Source: an uncultured Clostridia bacterium (lineage in GTDB: Bacteria > Bacillota > Clostridia > Oscillospirales > Ruminococcaceae). Taken from it: 64,000 nucleotides of DNA. The first letter of the stretch is position 1. Every line of letters starts with the position of its first letter. A model generated the notes under the pieces. It searched no databases, was not told the DNA's origin, and was given only the letters and a program-made list of their open reading frames with translations. Location: assembly GCA_947631445.1 (NCBI GenBank), contig CANRLN010000005.1, positions 1-64,000 on the forward strand, in the 5' to 3' direction. Positions 44,770-54,659 of this stretch are shown one piece after another. The position numbers and the translations under genes were made by a program.

Positions 44770-44818
44770 AAAATAATTATTTTTTTCAATTTTTTCCCCG
44801 CCGTGGGCGGGAAAAAAA
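44770..44818. repeat. Bipartite palindromic element, copy 10
   Basis: A short AT palindrome (AAAATAATTATTTT, 44770-44783) is followed by TTTTTCCC-CGCC-GTG-GGCG-GGAAAAA (44790-44818). It sits 20 bases past the pcrA stop. Confidence 0.75.
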
Positions 44819-44838
44819 TCATTAATAAAGCTAACAAC

Positions 44839-47154
44839 TTATTGGATAACAGTAAAAGTATTTTTCAAAAACTTAGGCATAATCATTTTCGTTCCCACCT
44901 CGTCAAAGGCAACTTCAAGAATATAATCACCGCCACTGGGGGTTACAGCAAGTATTGTTCCCTCGCCAAACTTCTTGTGCTTTACCCTTTGCCCAACCTT
45001 ATATTCAACCTTTGGTTGTTCTTCCTGCTTAAGCTCGGCAAACTGGGAATCAAAGGTCATGGCGTATGCTCTTGCAACTGGTCTTTGCTCCTCAACATTT
45101 TCAATGCAATTTTTATCCATTTCGTCAACAAATCTTGAAACCTCATTGGAATTTATATTTCCGAAAATCATTCTTGAATCAGCATGGACAACATAAAGCT
45201 TTTGTTTAGCTCGGGTTATTGCAACATATGCAAGACGGCGTTCCTCCTCCAAATCTTCGGGAAAGGTTGTGCTTCGATAGGACGGGAAAATGTTCTCCTC
45301 CATTCCAACAAGAAATACAGTTGGAAACTCAAGACCCTTTGCCCCATGCACCGTCATAAGCACAATATAATCCTCATTTTCATCAAGTGAATCAACGTCC
45401 GTATAAAGTGCTATTTCTTCCAAAAAACCGGATAAACCATAGTTTTCCTGCTCACTGTTTTCTGTTTCGTATTGTAGCATGGTGGATTTTAATTCTTGAA
45501 TATTTTCCAGTCTATCCTCGCCCTCGTCACCTTGATTTCTAAGCATCTGTTTATATCCAGTTATATCCAAAAGACTATCCAACAGATTGTCAAGACTCAC
45601 ACTGTCCTTTCTTTCCTGCAAATACACTATAATCTGTGCAAACTCTTTCATAGACTTTGACGCCCTTTTAAGTGGAGCATATTCATCAGCGTTACGCATA
45701 ATTTCCAGCGGAGAAAGATTAAGACTATCGGAAATTTCAATCAATCTATCAACGCTCGCCTGTCCTATTCCTCTTTTTGGCTCGTTGATAATACGACTAA
45801 GCCTTTGGGTATCCCATGGATTATCAATGAACTGTAAATATGCAAGCATATCTTTAATTTCCTTTCGGTCATAAAACTTAACTCCGCCTATAACCTTATA
45901 GGGCATACTCCGCAATGCTCTTTCAATTGAATTTGACTGTGCATTCATTCGATAAAGTACTGCAAAATCCGAATATTTAGCTCCTTTTTCAATCTCCTGT
46001 TCAATCACACTGCGGATATATTCCGCCTCGGTTCGCTCGTTCAGGGCTTTATAAACCGTAACATTTTCTCCGCCCTCCTGCTTTGTCCAAAGTGCTTTTG
46101 GATTTCGCATTATATTATTTTCAATAACGCTGTTGGCACAATCAAGTATTTTTTGGGTGGAACGATAGTTTTGTTCCAGCTTTATAACCGTGCTGTTCTC
46201 AAACTGGCTTTCAAAAGAAAGTATATTTTGAATGGTCGCCCCACGGAATTTATAAATGCTCTGGTCATCATCACCAACAACACAAATATTTTTATATTTT
46301 TCCGAAAGCAAGGAAATTAATTCAAACTGTGCCTTGTTGGTATCTTGATATTCGTCCACCATTATATATCTGTATAAATTGCTGTAATGGTCAAGAACAT
46401 CGGGATTGTTTTCAAAAAGCTTAACGGTGTTAAAAATTATATCGTCAAAATCCATTGCCCCCGCCTTAAATAGTTTTTGCTGATATAACTTGTATATTTT
46501 GGCAACAATAACTTCATAATAATCTTCAGCAGGTTCAACCTGCTCATAGCCAATTAAATTATCTTTAAAATGTGAAATTCTTGACATAATCGCCCTTGCA
46601 TTAAACTGTTTTTCGTCAAGATTAAGTTCTTTAAGGCAAGCCTTTATAACCCTTTTGGAATCTTCTGTATCATAGATTGTAAAAGAACTGCTGTAACCTA
46701 TATGTTCACATTCACGGCGAAGTATTCGGCAACAAGCCGAATGAAAGGTTGCCGCCTGAACCACTTTTCCACGCTCACCAAGCATATTTTCAATACGCTG
46801 TTTAAGCTCTTTGGCTGCCTTGTTGGTAAAGGTTATTGCAAGAATATTCCATGGATTTATAGGACGGAAAGCTATAATATCAGCAAGCCGGCTGATATCG
46901 TCTGTTTCATCATTTATGTAATCAACAAGAAATTGGGTATCTTCTGGCAAAAGCCTTGCATTTTCGCTTTGATAAAAAGCATCGCCGAAATAAATCATAT
47001 TTGCAATACGATTTACAAGCACTGTTGTTTTTCCGCTTCCTGCTCCTGCAAGAATAAGCACTGCACCGCCGACAGTAAACACTCCCTGCTGTTGCATTGG
47101 ATTAAGATGTGAAAAATATTTTTTCATTGCCTGCTGAATAAGATTGTTTTCCAT
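44839..47154 (-). CDS. pcrA: ATP-dependent DNA helicase PcrA/UvrD
   Basis: 771 aa, superfamily 1A 3'-5' helicase for repair and replication restart. Q motif and Walker A GAGSGKTT near residue 37, Walker B DEYQDTN, motif III GDDDQSIYKFRGA, motif IV QNYRST, motif V VHGAKGLEFP and motif VI VAITRAKQKLYV are all intact. The C-terminal 60 residues form the PcrA-type Tudor-like RNA polymerase-binding domain (VGQRVKHKKFGEGTILAV). Ribosome binding site AAGGAG. It lies downstream of the LacI gene. Confidence 0.95.
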   Translation of the reverse strand: MENNLIQQAMKKYFSHLNPMQQQGVFTVGGAVLILAGAGSGKTTVLVNRIANMIYFGDAFYQSENARLLPEDTQFLVDYINDETDDISRLADIIAFRPINPWNILAITFTNKAAKELKQRIENMLGERGKVVQAATFHSACCRILRRECEHIGYSSSFTIYDTEDSKRVIKACLKELNLDEKQFNARAIMSRISHFKDNLIGYEQVEPAEDYYEVIVAKIYKLYQQKLFKAGAMDFDDIIFNTVKLFENNPDVLDHYSNLYRYIMVDEYQDTNKAQFELISLLSEKYKNICVVGDDDQSIYKFRGATIQNILSFESQFENSTVIKLEQNYRSTQKILDCANSVIENNIMRNPKALWTKQEGGENVTVYKALNERTEAEYIRSVIEQEIEKGAKYSDFAVLYRMNAQSNSIERALRSMPYKVIGGVKFYDRKEIKDMLAYLQFIDNPWDTQRLSRIINEPKRGIGQASVDRLIEISDSLNLSPLEIMRNADEYAPLKRASKSMKEFAQIIVYLQERKDSVSLDNLLDSLLDITGYKQMLRNQGDEGEDRLENIQELKSTMLQYETENSEQENYGLSGFLEEIALYTDVDSLDENEDYIVLMTVHGAKGLEFPTVFLVGMEENIFPSYRSTTFPEDLEEERRLAYVAITRAKQKLYVVHADSRMIFGNINSNEVSRFVDEMDKNCIENVEEQRPVARAYAMTFDSQFAELKQEEQPKVEYKVGQRVKHKKFGEGTILAVTPSGGDYILEVAFDEVGTKMIMPKFLKNTFTVIQ

Positions 47155-47191
47155 TGTTACTCCTTTTTATTTAAATTTAAACTAATCAAAA

Positions 47192-47223
47192 TATTTTCCC
47201 TGCCTAAAAAGACAAGGAAAATA
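47192..47223. repeat. Palindromic hairpin element, copy 11 (partly decayed)
   Basis: TATTTTCC (47192-47199) / GGAAAATA (47216-47223) with CTGCC and mismatches inside, between the LacI stop and pcrA. Confidence 0.5.
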
Positions 47224-47244
47224 ATTAACCACTTTTATCCAATA

Positions 47245-48240
47245 TTAATCTCCTGTAGATTCACGCAAAATTATTTTGTGTGGCATTGTGTGATACTCAC
47301 GATTAAATTTGTTGGTTCGTATATCGGTTATAAGTTCGCTCATAACATACTGCCCCATCTCCTTTGCCGGCTGGTTTACGGTGGAAAGAGAGGGCGAAAA
47401 CATTTCGCAGAAGGTTATATTGTCAAACCCCATAACGGCTATATCCCTGCCAACCTGCAAACCAGCCTGACCCGCTCTTTTCATAAAGGTTGCGGCAAGC
47501 AGGTCGGAAACACAAAAAACAGCGGTCGGCGGATTTGGCAGGCTTTTAAAATAATCAAAAGCAAGTTCGCCGTTTTTAGGGTCATAGGTTCGGGAGAATA
47601 TTAAATCCTCATCACATTCAATATTATGCTCCTCCAATGCCTTTTTATACCCTTCCTTGCGGTAACGGCAGGACAACGCCCAGTCGCCACCTGTCACAAG
47701 CCCAATTCGTGTATGCCCTTTTTCAATAAGACATTTTACAGCATCGTAAGCAGCTTGTTTGTCGTCCACAACCACAGTTAAAATATTTGCATCTTCCACA
47801 GCTTCTCCAACCAGTGCAACATGATAAGAATCAGCAATTTTGTTAAGAAAATCCGCCTTGTAGTGTGTGCCAATCAAAACCACTCCGTCAACAGTTCGAT
47901 TAAAAAGCATACTAAATCTTCTTAAATCGTCCCTTTCGTTGTAATTAACAGAGGTTGAAATAATATCATATCCCTCTTGCCAAGCGACCTTTTCCATGCC
48001 TGTTATAAATTGAGAATACATGGAATGTTCGCAAGAATGAGCAATAACCAAAATAATATTTGTTTCACGCTTTCTAAGATTTCTTCCCAAAAAGTTTGGG
48101 TTATAGGACATTTCTTCCACAACCTTAAGCACCTTTTTAGTTGTTGCTTCAGCTACATTTGAATTTCCGTTAAGAACCCTTGAAACGGTTGCAACGGAAA
48201 CCCCTGCTCTTTTTGCAACGTCTTTTATTGTTGAACTCAA
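47245..48240 (-). CDS. LacI family transcriptional regulator
   Basis: 331 aa. The N-terminal helix-turn-helix TIKDVAKRAGVSVATVSRVLNG and hinge helix region are followed by a periplasmic-binding-protein-like effector domain (about 60-330). GGGAGG is spaced correctly for a TTG at 48240; another TTG two codons upstream is too close, and there is no ATG. Divergent from the GH9 cellulase gene and with its own consensus promoter, it is a good candidate for sugar-dependent control of the glycoside hydrolases or importer. The ligand is unknown. Confidence 0.9.
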   Translation of the reverse strand: MSSTIKDVAKRAGVSVATVSRVLNGNSNVAEATTKKVLKVVEEMSYNPNFLGRNLRKRETNIILVIAHSCEHSMYSQFITGMEKVAWQEGYDIISTSVNYNERDDLRRFSMLFNRTVDGVVLIGTHYKADFLNKIADSYHVALVGEAVEDANILTVVVDDKQAAYDAVKCLIEKGHTRIGLVTGGDWALSCRYRKEGYKKALEEHNIECDEDLIFSRTYDPKNGELAFDYFKSLPNPPTAVFCVSDLLAATFMKRAGQAGLQVGRDIAVMGFDNITFCEMFSPSLSTVNQPAKEMGQYVMSELITDIRTNKFNREYHTMPHKIILRESTGD

Positions 48241-48275
48241 AATCAATTCCTCCCATAAATATTCTTTTATTTTTA

Positions 48276-48304
48276 ATTATAACAAAAAAACAATAAAAAG
48301 TCAA
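48276..48304 (-). promoter_or_regulatory. Promoter of the LacI gene
   Basis: Minus strand TTGACT (48299-48304), 17-base spacer, TATAAT (48276-48281). Confidence 0.8.
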
Positions 48305-48321
48305 GTATATTTAAAAAAAAT

Positions 48322-48335
48322 TTAAAACGATTACA
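48322..48335 (-). promoter_or_regulatory. cre-like / LacI-type operator candidate
   Basis: Minus strand TGTAATCGTTTTAA resembles the LacI/CcpA operator pattern TGNAANCGNNNNCA in most positions, including the central CG. It is located just upstream of the LacI promoter in the divergent region. Confidence 0.3.
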
Positions 48336-48458
48336 TTATTTTGTATTGTTTAACATCAATTTTACAGCTTTTTTCTAAAAATATTTTTTATAAATCATTA
48401 AAAAATGTTAAAAATATTTACTAATTTGTCAAATAAAAAACATATTTGTTTTTTTGAT

Positions 48459-48483
48459 TTTCCTTGCCACAAGCAAGAAAAAA
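48459..48483. repeat. Palindromic hairpin element, copy 12
   Basis: TTTTCCTTGC / GCAAGAAAAA with loop CACAA and one mismatch, followed by AAAATATATTTTAG like the family right flank. It lies in the divergent LacI-GH9 region, not at a gene end. Confidence 0.55.
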
Positions 48484-48540
48484 TAATAAAAATATATTTT
48501 AGCCGTATTTATAGAATTTATATAAATTGAAAATAACTAA

Positions 48541-48606
48541 AGAAATTGTTTATAATTTTTTGTAGTGTTTTCTCGCCGTAGGCGGGGAAACACACAAGAT
48601 TTTTTA
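48541..48606. repeat. Palindromic hairpin element, copy 13 with long flanks
   Basis: GTGTTTTCTCGCC-GTA-GGCGGGGAAACAC (48565-48593), 13 base pairs with two G-T pairs. Flanking TTGTTTATAATTTTTTGTA and ACAAGATTTTTTAAATT match, in inverted orientation, the flanks of the copy at 54530-54606. It lies upstream of the first GH9 gene. Confidence 0.8.
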
Positions 48607-48754
48607 AATTAATTTTGTAAATATAATTAGACGCAAATTGAGCAATCCCTATAAATTCAAGCCAAATTAATACAGCATTATTGTTATAAATATGTATGTT
48701 ACATATTTTATTATCAACCTTTTTGTAAAATCTATAAAAGAATGTGATAATCTA

Positions 48755-48783
48755 TTGACAAACTTTTGTATAAGTGTTATACT
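48755..48783 (+). promoter_or_regulatory. Promoter of the first GH9 cellulase
   Basis: TTGACA (48755-48760), 17-base spacer, TATACT (48778-48783), about 60 bases before the start codon. Confidence 0.8.
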
Positions 48784-48844
48784 ATATTATAGGATATTAT
48801 GATATATAAATTTCAAAAAAATAATTTAATAGGAGGAATTTTAT

Positions 48845-51718
48845 ATGCAAATCAAAGCTGTTCTTAAAACATCTGTTTCACTCGCTCTTGCCTCTGCCAT
48901 GGCTTTTTCAATGGCAAGCCTTTTTCCAAATGAAACAACAATTTCCGCTTTTGCCGAAAGCGAATATGATTACGGCAGAGCTTGGCAACAAACACTTATG
49001 TTTTATGAATTTCAAAAATCGGGTAGAATTTCCGAAGATGACCCCGATTGCAATCGCAACAACTGGAAAGGGGATTGCGAATGGAATGACGGCTCGGACG
49101 TTGGTCTTGACCTTACAGGTGGCTGGCATGACGCAGGCGACCATGTAAAATTTAATCTTCCAATGGAATATGCTATTTCCATGCTTGCTTGGTCTTATAT
49201 TGAATACAAGGATACATATGATAAAGCAGGTCAAAGCAAGTATATGCTTAATCAAATCAAATGGGTAAACGATTACTTAATCAAATGCCACGCCGAAGAA
49301 AATCTTTTCTATTATCAGGTTGGTGACGGAGAGGTTGACCACCAATTTTGGGGGGCTCCCGAACTTATTGACGAACCAACGGTTAGAGAACTCCAGATGC
49401 CCAAAATATCCCGTCCGTCCTATTATGTAACCAATAAACCCGAACAGGGCGGTTCTGCTGTTTGTGCTGGTGCGGCAGCCTCACTTGCAACGGCAGCTAT
49501 TGCTTTTGAAACAATCGACCCCGACTACTCCGCCCTTTGCCTAAAACACGCAAAAGAACTTTACCAAATGGCTCTTGATGCACAAAGTGACGTGGGATAT
49601 ATGCAACACGCTGAAGGATTTTATACCTCCAACCACTTTGAGGACGAACTTTCTTGGGCAGGAGCTTGGCTTTGCAAGGCAACCGGCGACAAAAAATATC
49701 TTGAAATAGCCGAATCTTATGGTCACAAATGGGGTGGAGAAGTAATAGAAGGCAATCTTAAGGGAAACGTTTGGACACAATGTTGGGACGACGTTCGATA
49801 TGGTGCAATGCTTCTTATTGCACAGCTTGATGATACCGAAGCAGGGCTTGAATACAAAGAGGGTATTGAATATAATTTGGACTACTGGAGCAGTGGCACA
49901 GAGGATGGAAGCAGAGGAAAATTCTCTCCAAAGGGTCTTGTTATGATTGACGATTGGGGTTCGATGCGTTATGCCACAACACAAGCCGATATAGCTATGT
50001 TCTATGCAAACTGGGACGGAGCAGACCCAAAACGTGCCGAAAATTATGTTGAATTTGCAAAATCTCAAGCGGATTATCTGCTTGGTAGCACCGGTAGAAG
50101 TTTTATTGTCGGCTATGACGAAACCTCACCACGAAACCCTCACCACAGAACCGCTGACGGTCCTTGGAAAAATTCACCGCTTGTAGCTCCGTATATCTCA
50201 AGACATACCCTTGTGGGTGCGGTTGTTGGAGGTCCTGACGGCAAAGAATTTTACGACGACGACCGCAATAACTATTGTACAAACGAAGTCGCAAATGATT
50301 ATAATGCAGGTGCGGTTGGTCTTTTGGCTGCCATGTATGAAAGATACGGCGGAACAATCGACCCCGATATGAACGCAATTGAAGAAGTCGGCGAAGAATA
50401 TCTTGTGCAGGGGTGCAACTATGACAAGGGGCAAAATCACGATGGACAAAGCTATTGTGAGGTAAAACTTAGGATTGAAAACCACACCGCATGGCCTGCT
50501 CGTCCGTCCAACAATATGAAATTCAGATATTTTGTTAATATTAAAGACGCTCTTGAACAAGGTGCAAAACCCGAAGATTTTCAGGTTATGTCTTACTATA
50601 CACAAAGAAAATCTATTATAAGCGGTCTTATTCCATGGAACGAAGAAGAAGGCATTTATTATGCCGAGGTTTCGCTTGGTCAAGATGAAGAAACTATCAA
50701 TGCTTATAAAAAAGCGGGCATTTCTTATACATTGGTTGGACAGGATATAGCCTATATGTACCCCGGCGGAGATGTTGAATGTAGAGCGGATATGCAGCTT
50801 AGAATTGCTTCCCCCAGTGGCATTAAATGGGATTACACTCAAAATCCGTCCTATATTGAAATTGCTGATACTACAAAAGATTATAAAAAAATTCAAAATA
50901 TTCCAATTTACGAAAATGACAAGCTTGTAAGTGGAATTGAACCTAACAAAACCGGCAAGGTTTCGCTTGAAATTCCCGATGTAAAGGTAACAGATGTTGT
51001 ACTTGGCGAAATTCCTAAAGAGGGAGCAGCAACCCAAACAATCAACTATTCAATCAAAAAGGGTGAAAAATTCACCCCAACCGTTTCACTTTACCCAGAC
51101 TATGCAACCGACAAGTCGCTTACATGGCAGTCTATGAACACAAATGTTGCTACGGTTGATGCAAACGGCGTTATAACTGGTGTTGGAAAAGGAAGTACTT
51201 CCATTGTTGTTTGGGCAAACGGTGGCGGAAAGCCTGCTAATTTGGTTGTGGACGTTGACGGCGGCGTTGAAGATTTATACGGCGCTAAGGTTCTTGGCAA
51301 AAAGATTGACTGGACACCCCCTGCCGTGCAAAAAGGCGAAAAAGTTTCCACTTCAGAAATTAGGGACGATAGCAGTAGTTCTAAGATTGACAACAGTTCA
51401 AAAATTGATAGCAGTTCTAATAGCAACAGTTCCAAAACTGACAGCTCCAAAACAGATAGTTCTAAAACAGACAGCAATTTAAATAGCGATACACCAAAAC
51501 CCACTCCAACACCAGATTTAAATTATGGTGATGTGGACGACAATGGCGTTATTAATACACTTGATGCACTTAAAGTATTAAAGCATATTGTTGGACTTGA
51601 AAAACTTGACGATGAGCATATTGAGATAGCTGATGTTGACTTTGACGGAACAATTACCTCTGGGGACGCATTGCTTATTCTCAAAAAAGTTGTTGGTTTG
51701 ATTAATAGCTTTAAATAA
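48845..51718 (+). CDS. GH9 cellulase with CBM3-like, Ig-like and dockerin domains
   Basis: 957 aa secreted enzyme. Signal peptide to about residue 37 (AFA). GH9 catalytic domain about 40-505 with catalytic GGWHDAGDH (Asp96, Asp99), the substrate-binding PHHRTADGPW and the acid Glu near 481 in TNEVANDYNAG. A CBM3-type module (about 510-690) is followed by a bacterial Ig-like Big_2 domain (about 705-800), a Ser/Lys/Asp linker, and a C-terminal type I dockerin with two calcium loops (DVDDNGVINTLD and DVDFDGTITSGD). Acts on cellulose as a cellulosome component; the attached CBM3 suggests a processive endoglucanase. Ribosome binding site AGGAGG. Confidence 0.95.
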   Translation: MQIKAVLKTSVSLALASAMAFSMASLFPNETTISAFAESEYDYGRAWQQTLMFYEFQKSGRISEDDPDCNRNNWKGDCEWNDGSDVGLDLTGGWHDAGDHVKFNLPMEYAISMLAWSYIEYKDTYDKAGQSKYMLNQIKWVNDYLIKCHAEENLFYYQVGDGEVDHQFWGAPELIDEPTVRELQMPKISRPSYYVTNKPEQGGSAVCAGAAASLATAAIAFETIDPDYSALCLKHAKELYQMALDAQSDVGYMQHAEGFYTSNHFEDELSWAGAWLCKATGDKKYLEIAESYGHKWGGEVIEGNLKGNVWTQCWDDVRYGAMLLIAQLDDTEAGLEYKEGIEYNLDYWSSGTEDGSRGKFSPKGLVMIDDWGSMRYATTQADIAMFYANWDGADPKRAENYVEFAKSQADYLLGSTGRSFIVGYDETSPRNPHHRTADGPWKNSPLVAPYISRHTLVGAVVGGPDGKEFYDDDRNNYCTNEVANDYNAGAVGLLAAMYERYGGTIDPDMNAIEEVGEEYLVQGCNYDKGQNHDGQSYCEVKLRIENHTAWPARPSNNMKFRYFVNIKDALEQGAKPEDFQVMSYYTQRKSIISGLIPWNEEEGIYYAEVSLGQDEETINAYKKAGISYTLVGQDIAYMYPGGDVECRADMQLRIASPSGIKWDYTQNPSYIEIADTTKDYKKIQNIPIYENDKLVSGIEPNKTGKVSLEIPDVKVTDVVLGEIPKEGAATQTINYSIKKGEKFTPTVSLYPDYATDKSLTWQSMNTNVATVDANGVITGVGKGSTSIVVWANGGGKPANLVVDVDGGVEDLYGAKVLGKKIDWTPPAVQKGEKVSTSEIRDDSSSSKIDNSSKIDSSSNSNSSKTDSSKTDSSKTDSNLNSDTPKPTPTPDLNYGDVDDNGVINTLDALKVLKHIVGLEKLDDEHIEIADVDFDGTITSGDALLILKKVVGLINSFK

Positions 51719-51770
51719 AATTTTTATTTTATGCAAAAAAGATTTTTTTAAGGAACGTTACCAAAAAGCT

Positions 51771-51824
51771 ATAAAAAAGTACTTTTTTATTAATTATTTT
51801 CCCCGCCTATGGCGGGGGAAATAA
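51771..51824. repeat. Bipartite palindromic element, copy 14
   Basis: A perfect 20-base AT palindrome (arms ATAAAAAAGT, 51771-51790) is followed by a 14-base-pair GC hairpin TTATTTTCCCCGCC-TAT-GGCGGGGGAAATAA (51795-51824) and AAGATATTTT. The clearest copy of the family. It lies between the two GH9 genes. Confidence 0.88.
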
Positions 51825-51906
51825 AGATATTTTGTTAAATTACCTCCTATGGGGCATTACCTCTTAACTCAAAATTAATTTTATTATATAGAAAGAGTGA
51901 TAAAAA

Positions 51907-54441
51907 ATGATTTTAAAGAAAAGCATTAGCCTGCTCACCAGTGCTGTTTTGGGACTGGGACTGGTCAAAACACTCCCACAAAATATGGCAACTGCTGAGG
52001 ATAACACAGACACCACTTCCACTATACCAGTAGGTTCAGGACTTGACTATGACTATGCAAGAGCATTGCAATACTCCATGTATTTTTATGACGCTAATAT
52101 GTGTGGTACTGAAGTTTCAGAAAACACCCTCTATTCTTGGAGAGGCGATTGCCATACATATGATGCAAAAGTTCCGCTCCAACCAATGGACGACAAGAAA
52201 AATGGCACAAATCTTTCACAGGAAATTATAAATAAATACAAGGACGTTTTAGACCCTGATGGTGACGGCTTTGTGGACGTGGCAGGCGGTTTCCATGATG
52301 CAGGCGACCATGTAAAATTTGGTATGCCAGAAAACTATTCCGCCTCAACACTTGGCTGGGGTTACTATGAATTTAGAGATTCTTATGAAAAACTTGGACA
52401 GACAAAACATATTGAAACACTCTTAAGATATTTTAATGACTATCTTATGAAATGTACTTTTAGGGATAAAAATGGCAAGGTTGTAGCACATTGCTATCAG
52501 GTAGGTGACGGCGACATTGACCACGCTGTTTGGGAAGCTCCCGAAGTGGATACAATGGCACGTCCTGCCTTTTTCCTCACCGCCGAAAAACCTCAAACAG
52601 ATTATGTTGTTTCGGCGGCTGCATCACTTGCACTAAACTATGTTAATTTTAAGGACACCGACCCCGAATATGCAGCTAAATCTCTTGATTATGCAAAAGC
52701 ACTTTGGAAATTTGCAAACGAAAACGAAAAACAACTTTCGGATAACGCAGACGGTCCAAAACAATACTATACCTCTAACAAATGGGAAGATGACTATTGT
52801 TGGGCAGGAGTTTGGCTTTATAAGGCAACTGGCGATAAGACCTATCTTGAACAGCTTATGCCTTATGTTGACCTGTACGCTCCCTCTGGTTGGGCTTATT
52901 GTTGGAACGATATGTGGAGCGGTGTGCTTACAATGCTTGGCGAAATTGATATGCAAAACCCCGAACTTGATTTGCAGAATATGTACCGCAAAGCACAAAA
53001 CAAAACACAATATGACGATGCCGACTTTTGGGCACAGATTAAAAAAGCTATAAACACATGGGAAAACAACTATACAACCCCTGCTGGCTATGCCTTTTTG
53101 CTTGTTTGGGGGTCGGCAAGATATGACACAGCTATGCAGTTTGTAACGCTTATATATGAAAAATATAACAATCCAAACGGAAAAGAACCATCAAGTGATG
53201 CAAAATGGGCAGAAGGTCAAATGAAATATCTTATGGGAGATAACCCACTTGGTCGTTCTTATATTGTTGGATACAATGATAAATCGGTTAAATATCCTCA
53301 TCACCGTGCTGCCTCTGGTCTGCTTTCGGCAGAGGATACAAGAGAACAAAAACACGTTCTTTATGGTGCATTGGCAGGTGGTCCAGACGGCAAAGACGAA
53401 CACCAAGACACAACCGCCGATTGGGTATACAACGAGGTTACAATTGACTATAACGCCGCCTTTGTCGGTGCTTGTGCAGGTCTTTACCATTTCTTTGGAA
53501 CACCGGATATGGCGATAACAGAAAATTTCCCACCTGCTGACAAATCCGCAGGAGAATCGGGCGGAAAAGATTATTGGGTTGAAGCTTTTGCGGTTGATGA
53601 TTTAAACGCAAATGGTGCAGGAGTGACAAAAATTTCTCTTAAGGTTATGACAGATGCCCCAGAAGTTAGAAAGGATATTTCTGTTAGATATTTCTTTAAT
53701 TCTGAAGAAATTGCAGATGTAAATAATGTTAAGGTTAGCGAGCTTTACGACCAAGCAAGCGTTGAGGTGGAAAATGCAGACGGGGTTATTTCAGGACCTT
53801 TCAAATATGATGGTGCAGAAAATACCTATTATTTTGAAATTAAATGGGACGGCTATAATATCGCAAACTCTGGCAAGAAATATCAATGCACAGTTGGTAT
53901 GTATTATGGCGACAACTGGAACCCTAAAAACGATTATAGCTATGATGGACTTCCTGTTCTTAAGGATACCGAAATGTTTGGAAACGGCAACGAACAGCGA
54001 ACCGACAAAATTTGTGTTTACTCAAATGGTAAGCTTATTGGCGGTGTTGAACCGGACGGAACAAAGCCAGATGTTTCTGATAGTTCTTCTGCATCTGACA
54101 GCAAGATTGACAGTTCTTCCGTAGCCGAAAGCAAGCCTGACAGTAAGATTGACAGTTCTTCCGTAACCGAAAGCAAGCCTGACAGCAAGGTTGACAGTTC
54201 TTCCATAGCCGAAAGCAAGCCTGACAACTCAAGTAATATAACCAGTGAGTATAAATTAGGTGATGTGGACATGAACGGCACAATAAACACACTTGATGCC
54301 CTTATGGTGCTTAAAAATGTTGTTGGACTAACAAATCTCACCCCTGAACAAACCTTGCTTGCAGACCTTAACAAGGATAATTCTGTAGATTCGGCTGATG
54401 CCCTTGAAATACTTAAAATAGTTGTTGGAATAACAAAATAA
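51907..54441 (+). CDS. GH9 cellulase with CBM3-like domain and dockerin
   Basis: 844 aa secreted enzyme. Signal peptide about 1-30. GH9 domain about 38-540 with GGFHDAGDHVKF near 123-134, YPHHRAASG and the acid Glu near 508 in VYNEVTIDYNA. A CBM3-like module (about 555-705) is followed by a linker with three near-copies of a 14-residue SKIDSSSVAESKPD unit and a C-terminal type I dockerin (DVDMNGTINTLD, DLNKDNSVDSAD). It differs enough from the first GH9 (inserts near residues 75-120) that it is not a recent duplicate; probably a complementary endoglucanase. Ribosome binding site GAAAGAG is modest. Confidence 0.94.
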   Translation: MILKKSISLLTSAVLGLGLVKTLPQNMATAEDNTDTTSTIPVGSGLDYDYARALQYSMYFYDANMCGTEVSENTLYSWRGDCHTYDAKVPLQPMDDKKNGTNLSQEIINKYKDVLDPDGDGFVDVAGGFHDAGDHVKFGMPENYSASTLGWGYYEFRDSYEKLGQTKHIETLLRYFNDYLMKCTFRDKNGKVVAHCYQVGDGDIDHAVWEAPEVDTMARPAFFLTAEKPQTDYVVSAAASLALNYVNFKDTDPEYAAKSLDYAKALWKFANENEKQLSDNADGPKQYYTSNKWEDDYCWAGVWLYKATGDKTYLEQLMPYVDLYAPSGWAYCWNDMWSGVLTMLGEIDMQNPELDLQNMYRKAQNKTQYDDADFWAQIKKAINTWENNYTTPAGYAFLLVWGSARYDTAMQFVTLIYEKYNNPNGKEPSSDAKWAEGQMKYLMGDNPLGRSYIVGYNDKSVKYPHHRAASGLLSAEDTREQKHVLYGALAGGPDGKDEHQDTTADWVYNEVTIDYNAAFVGACAGLYHFFGTPDMAITENFPPADKSAGESGGKDYWVEAFAVDDLNANGAGVTKISLKVMTDAPEVRKDISVRYFFNSEEIADVNNVKVSELYDQASVEVENADGVISGPFKYDGAENTYYFEIKWDGYNIANSGKKYQCTVGMYYGDNWNPKNDYSYDGLPVLKDTEMFGNGNEQRTDKICVYSNGKLIGGVEPDGTKPDVSDSSSASDSKIDSSSVAESKPDSKIDSSSVTESKPDSKVDSSSIAESKPDNSSNITSEYKLGDVDMNGTINTLDALMVLKNVVGLTNLTPEQTLLADLNKDNSVDSADALEILKIVVGITK

Positions 54442-54461
54442 ATTTTTAGTTCAAAAAATGC

Positions 54462-54492
54462 TTGTTTTCCCCGCCATTGGTGAGGAAAATAA
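54462..54492. repeat. Palindromic hairpin element, copy 15
   Basis: TTGTTTTCC-CCGCC-ATT-GGTG-A-GGAAAATAA with one mismatch and a right flank AAAAATATTAT, 20 bases after the second GH9 stop. Confidence 0.75.
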
Positions 54493-54529
54493 AAATATTA
54501 TGGACTGGTCAATTTGAGTTGTTTAAAAC

Positions 54530-54606
54530 CAAATTATAAAAAATCTTGTGTGTTTCCCCGCCTACGGCGGGGAAACACTACAAAAATAAAAAAATTATAA
54601 ACAACT
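54530..54606. repeat. Palindromic hairpin element, copy 16 with long flanks
   Basis: GTGTTTCCCCGCC-TAC-GGCGGGGAAACAC, 13 perfect base pairs (54550-54578). Together with its flanks it is a near-identical inverted copy of 48541-48606, so the two GH9 genes lie between an inverted repeat pair. Confidence 0.85.
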
Positions 54607-54659
54607 TAGCCACTCCTAAATATTATAATAAAATAGTTTTATAAATAAGGTGGTTTTTG

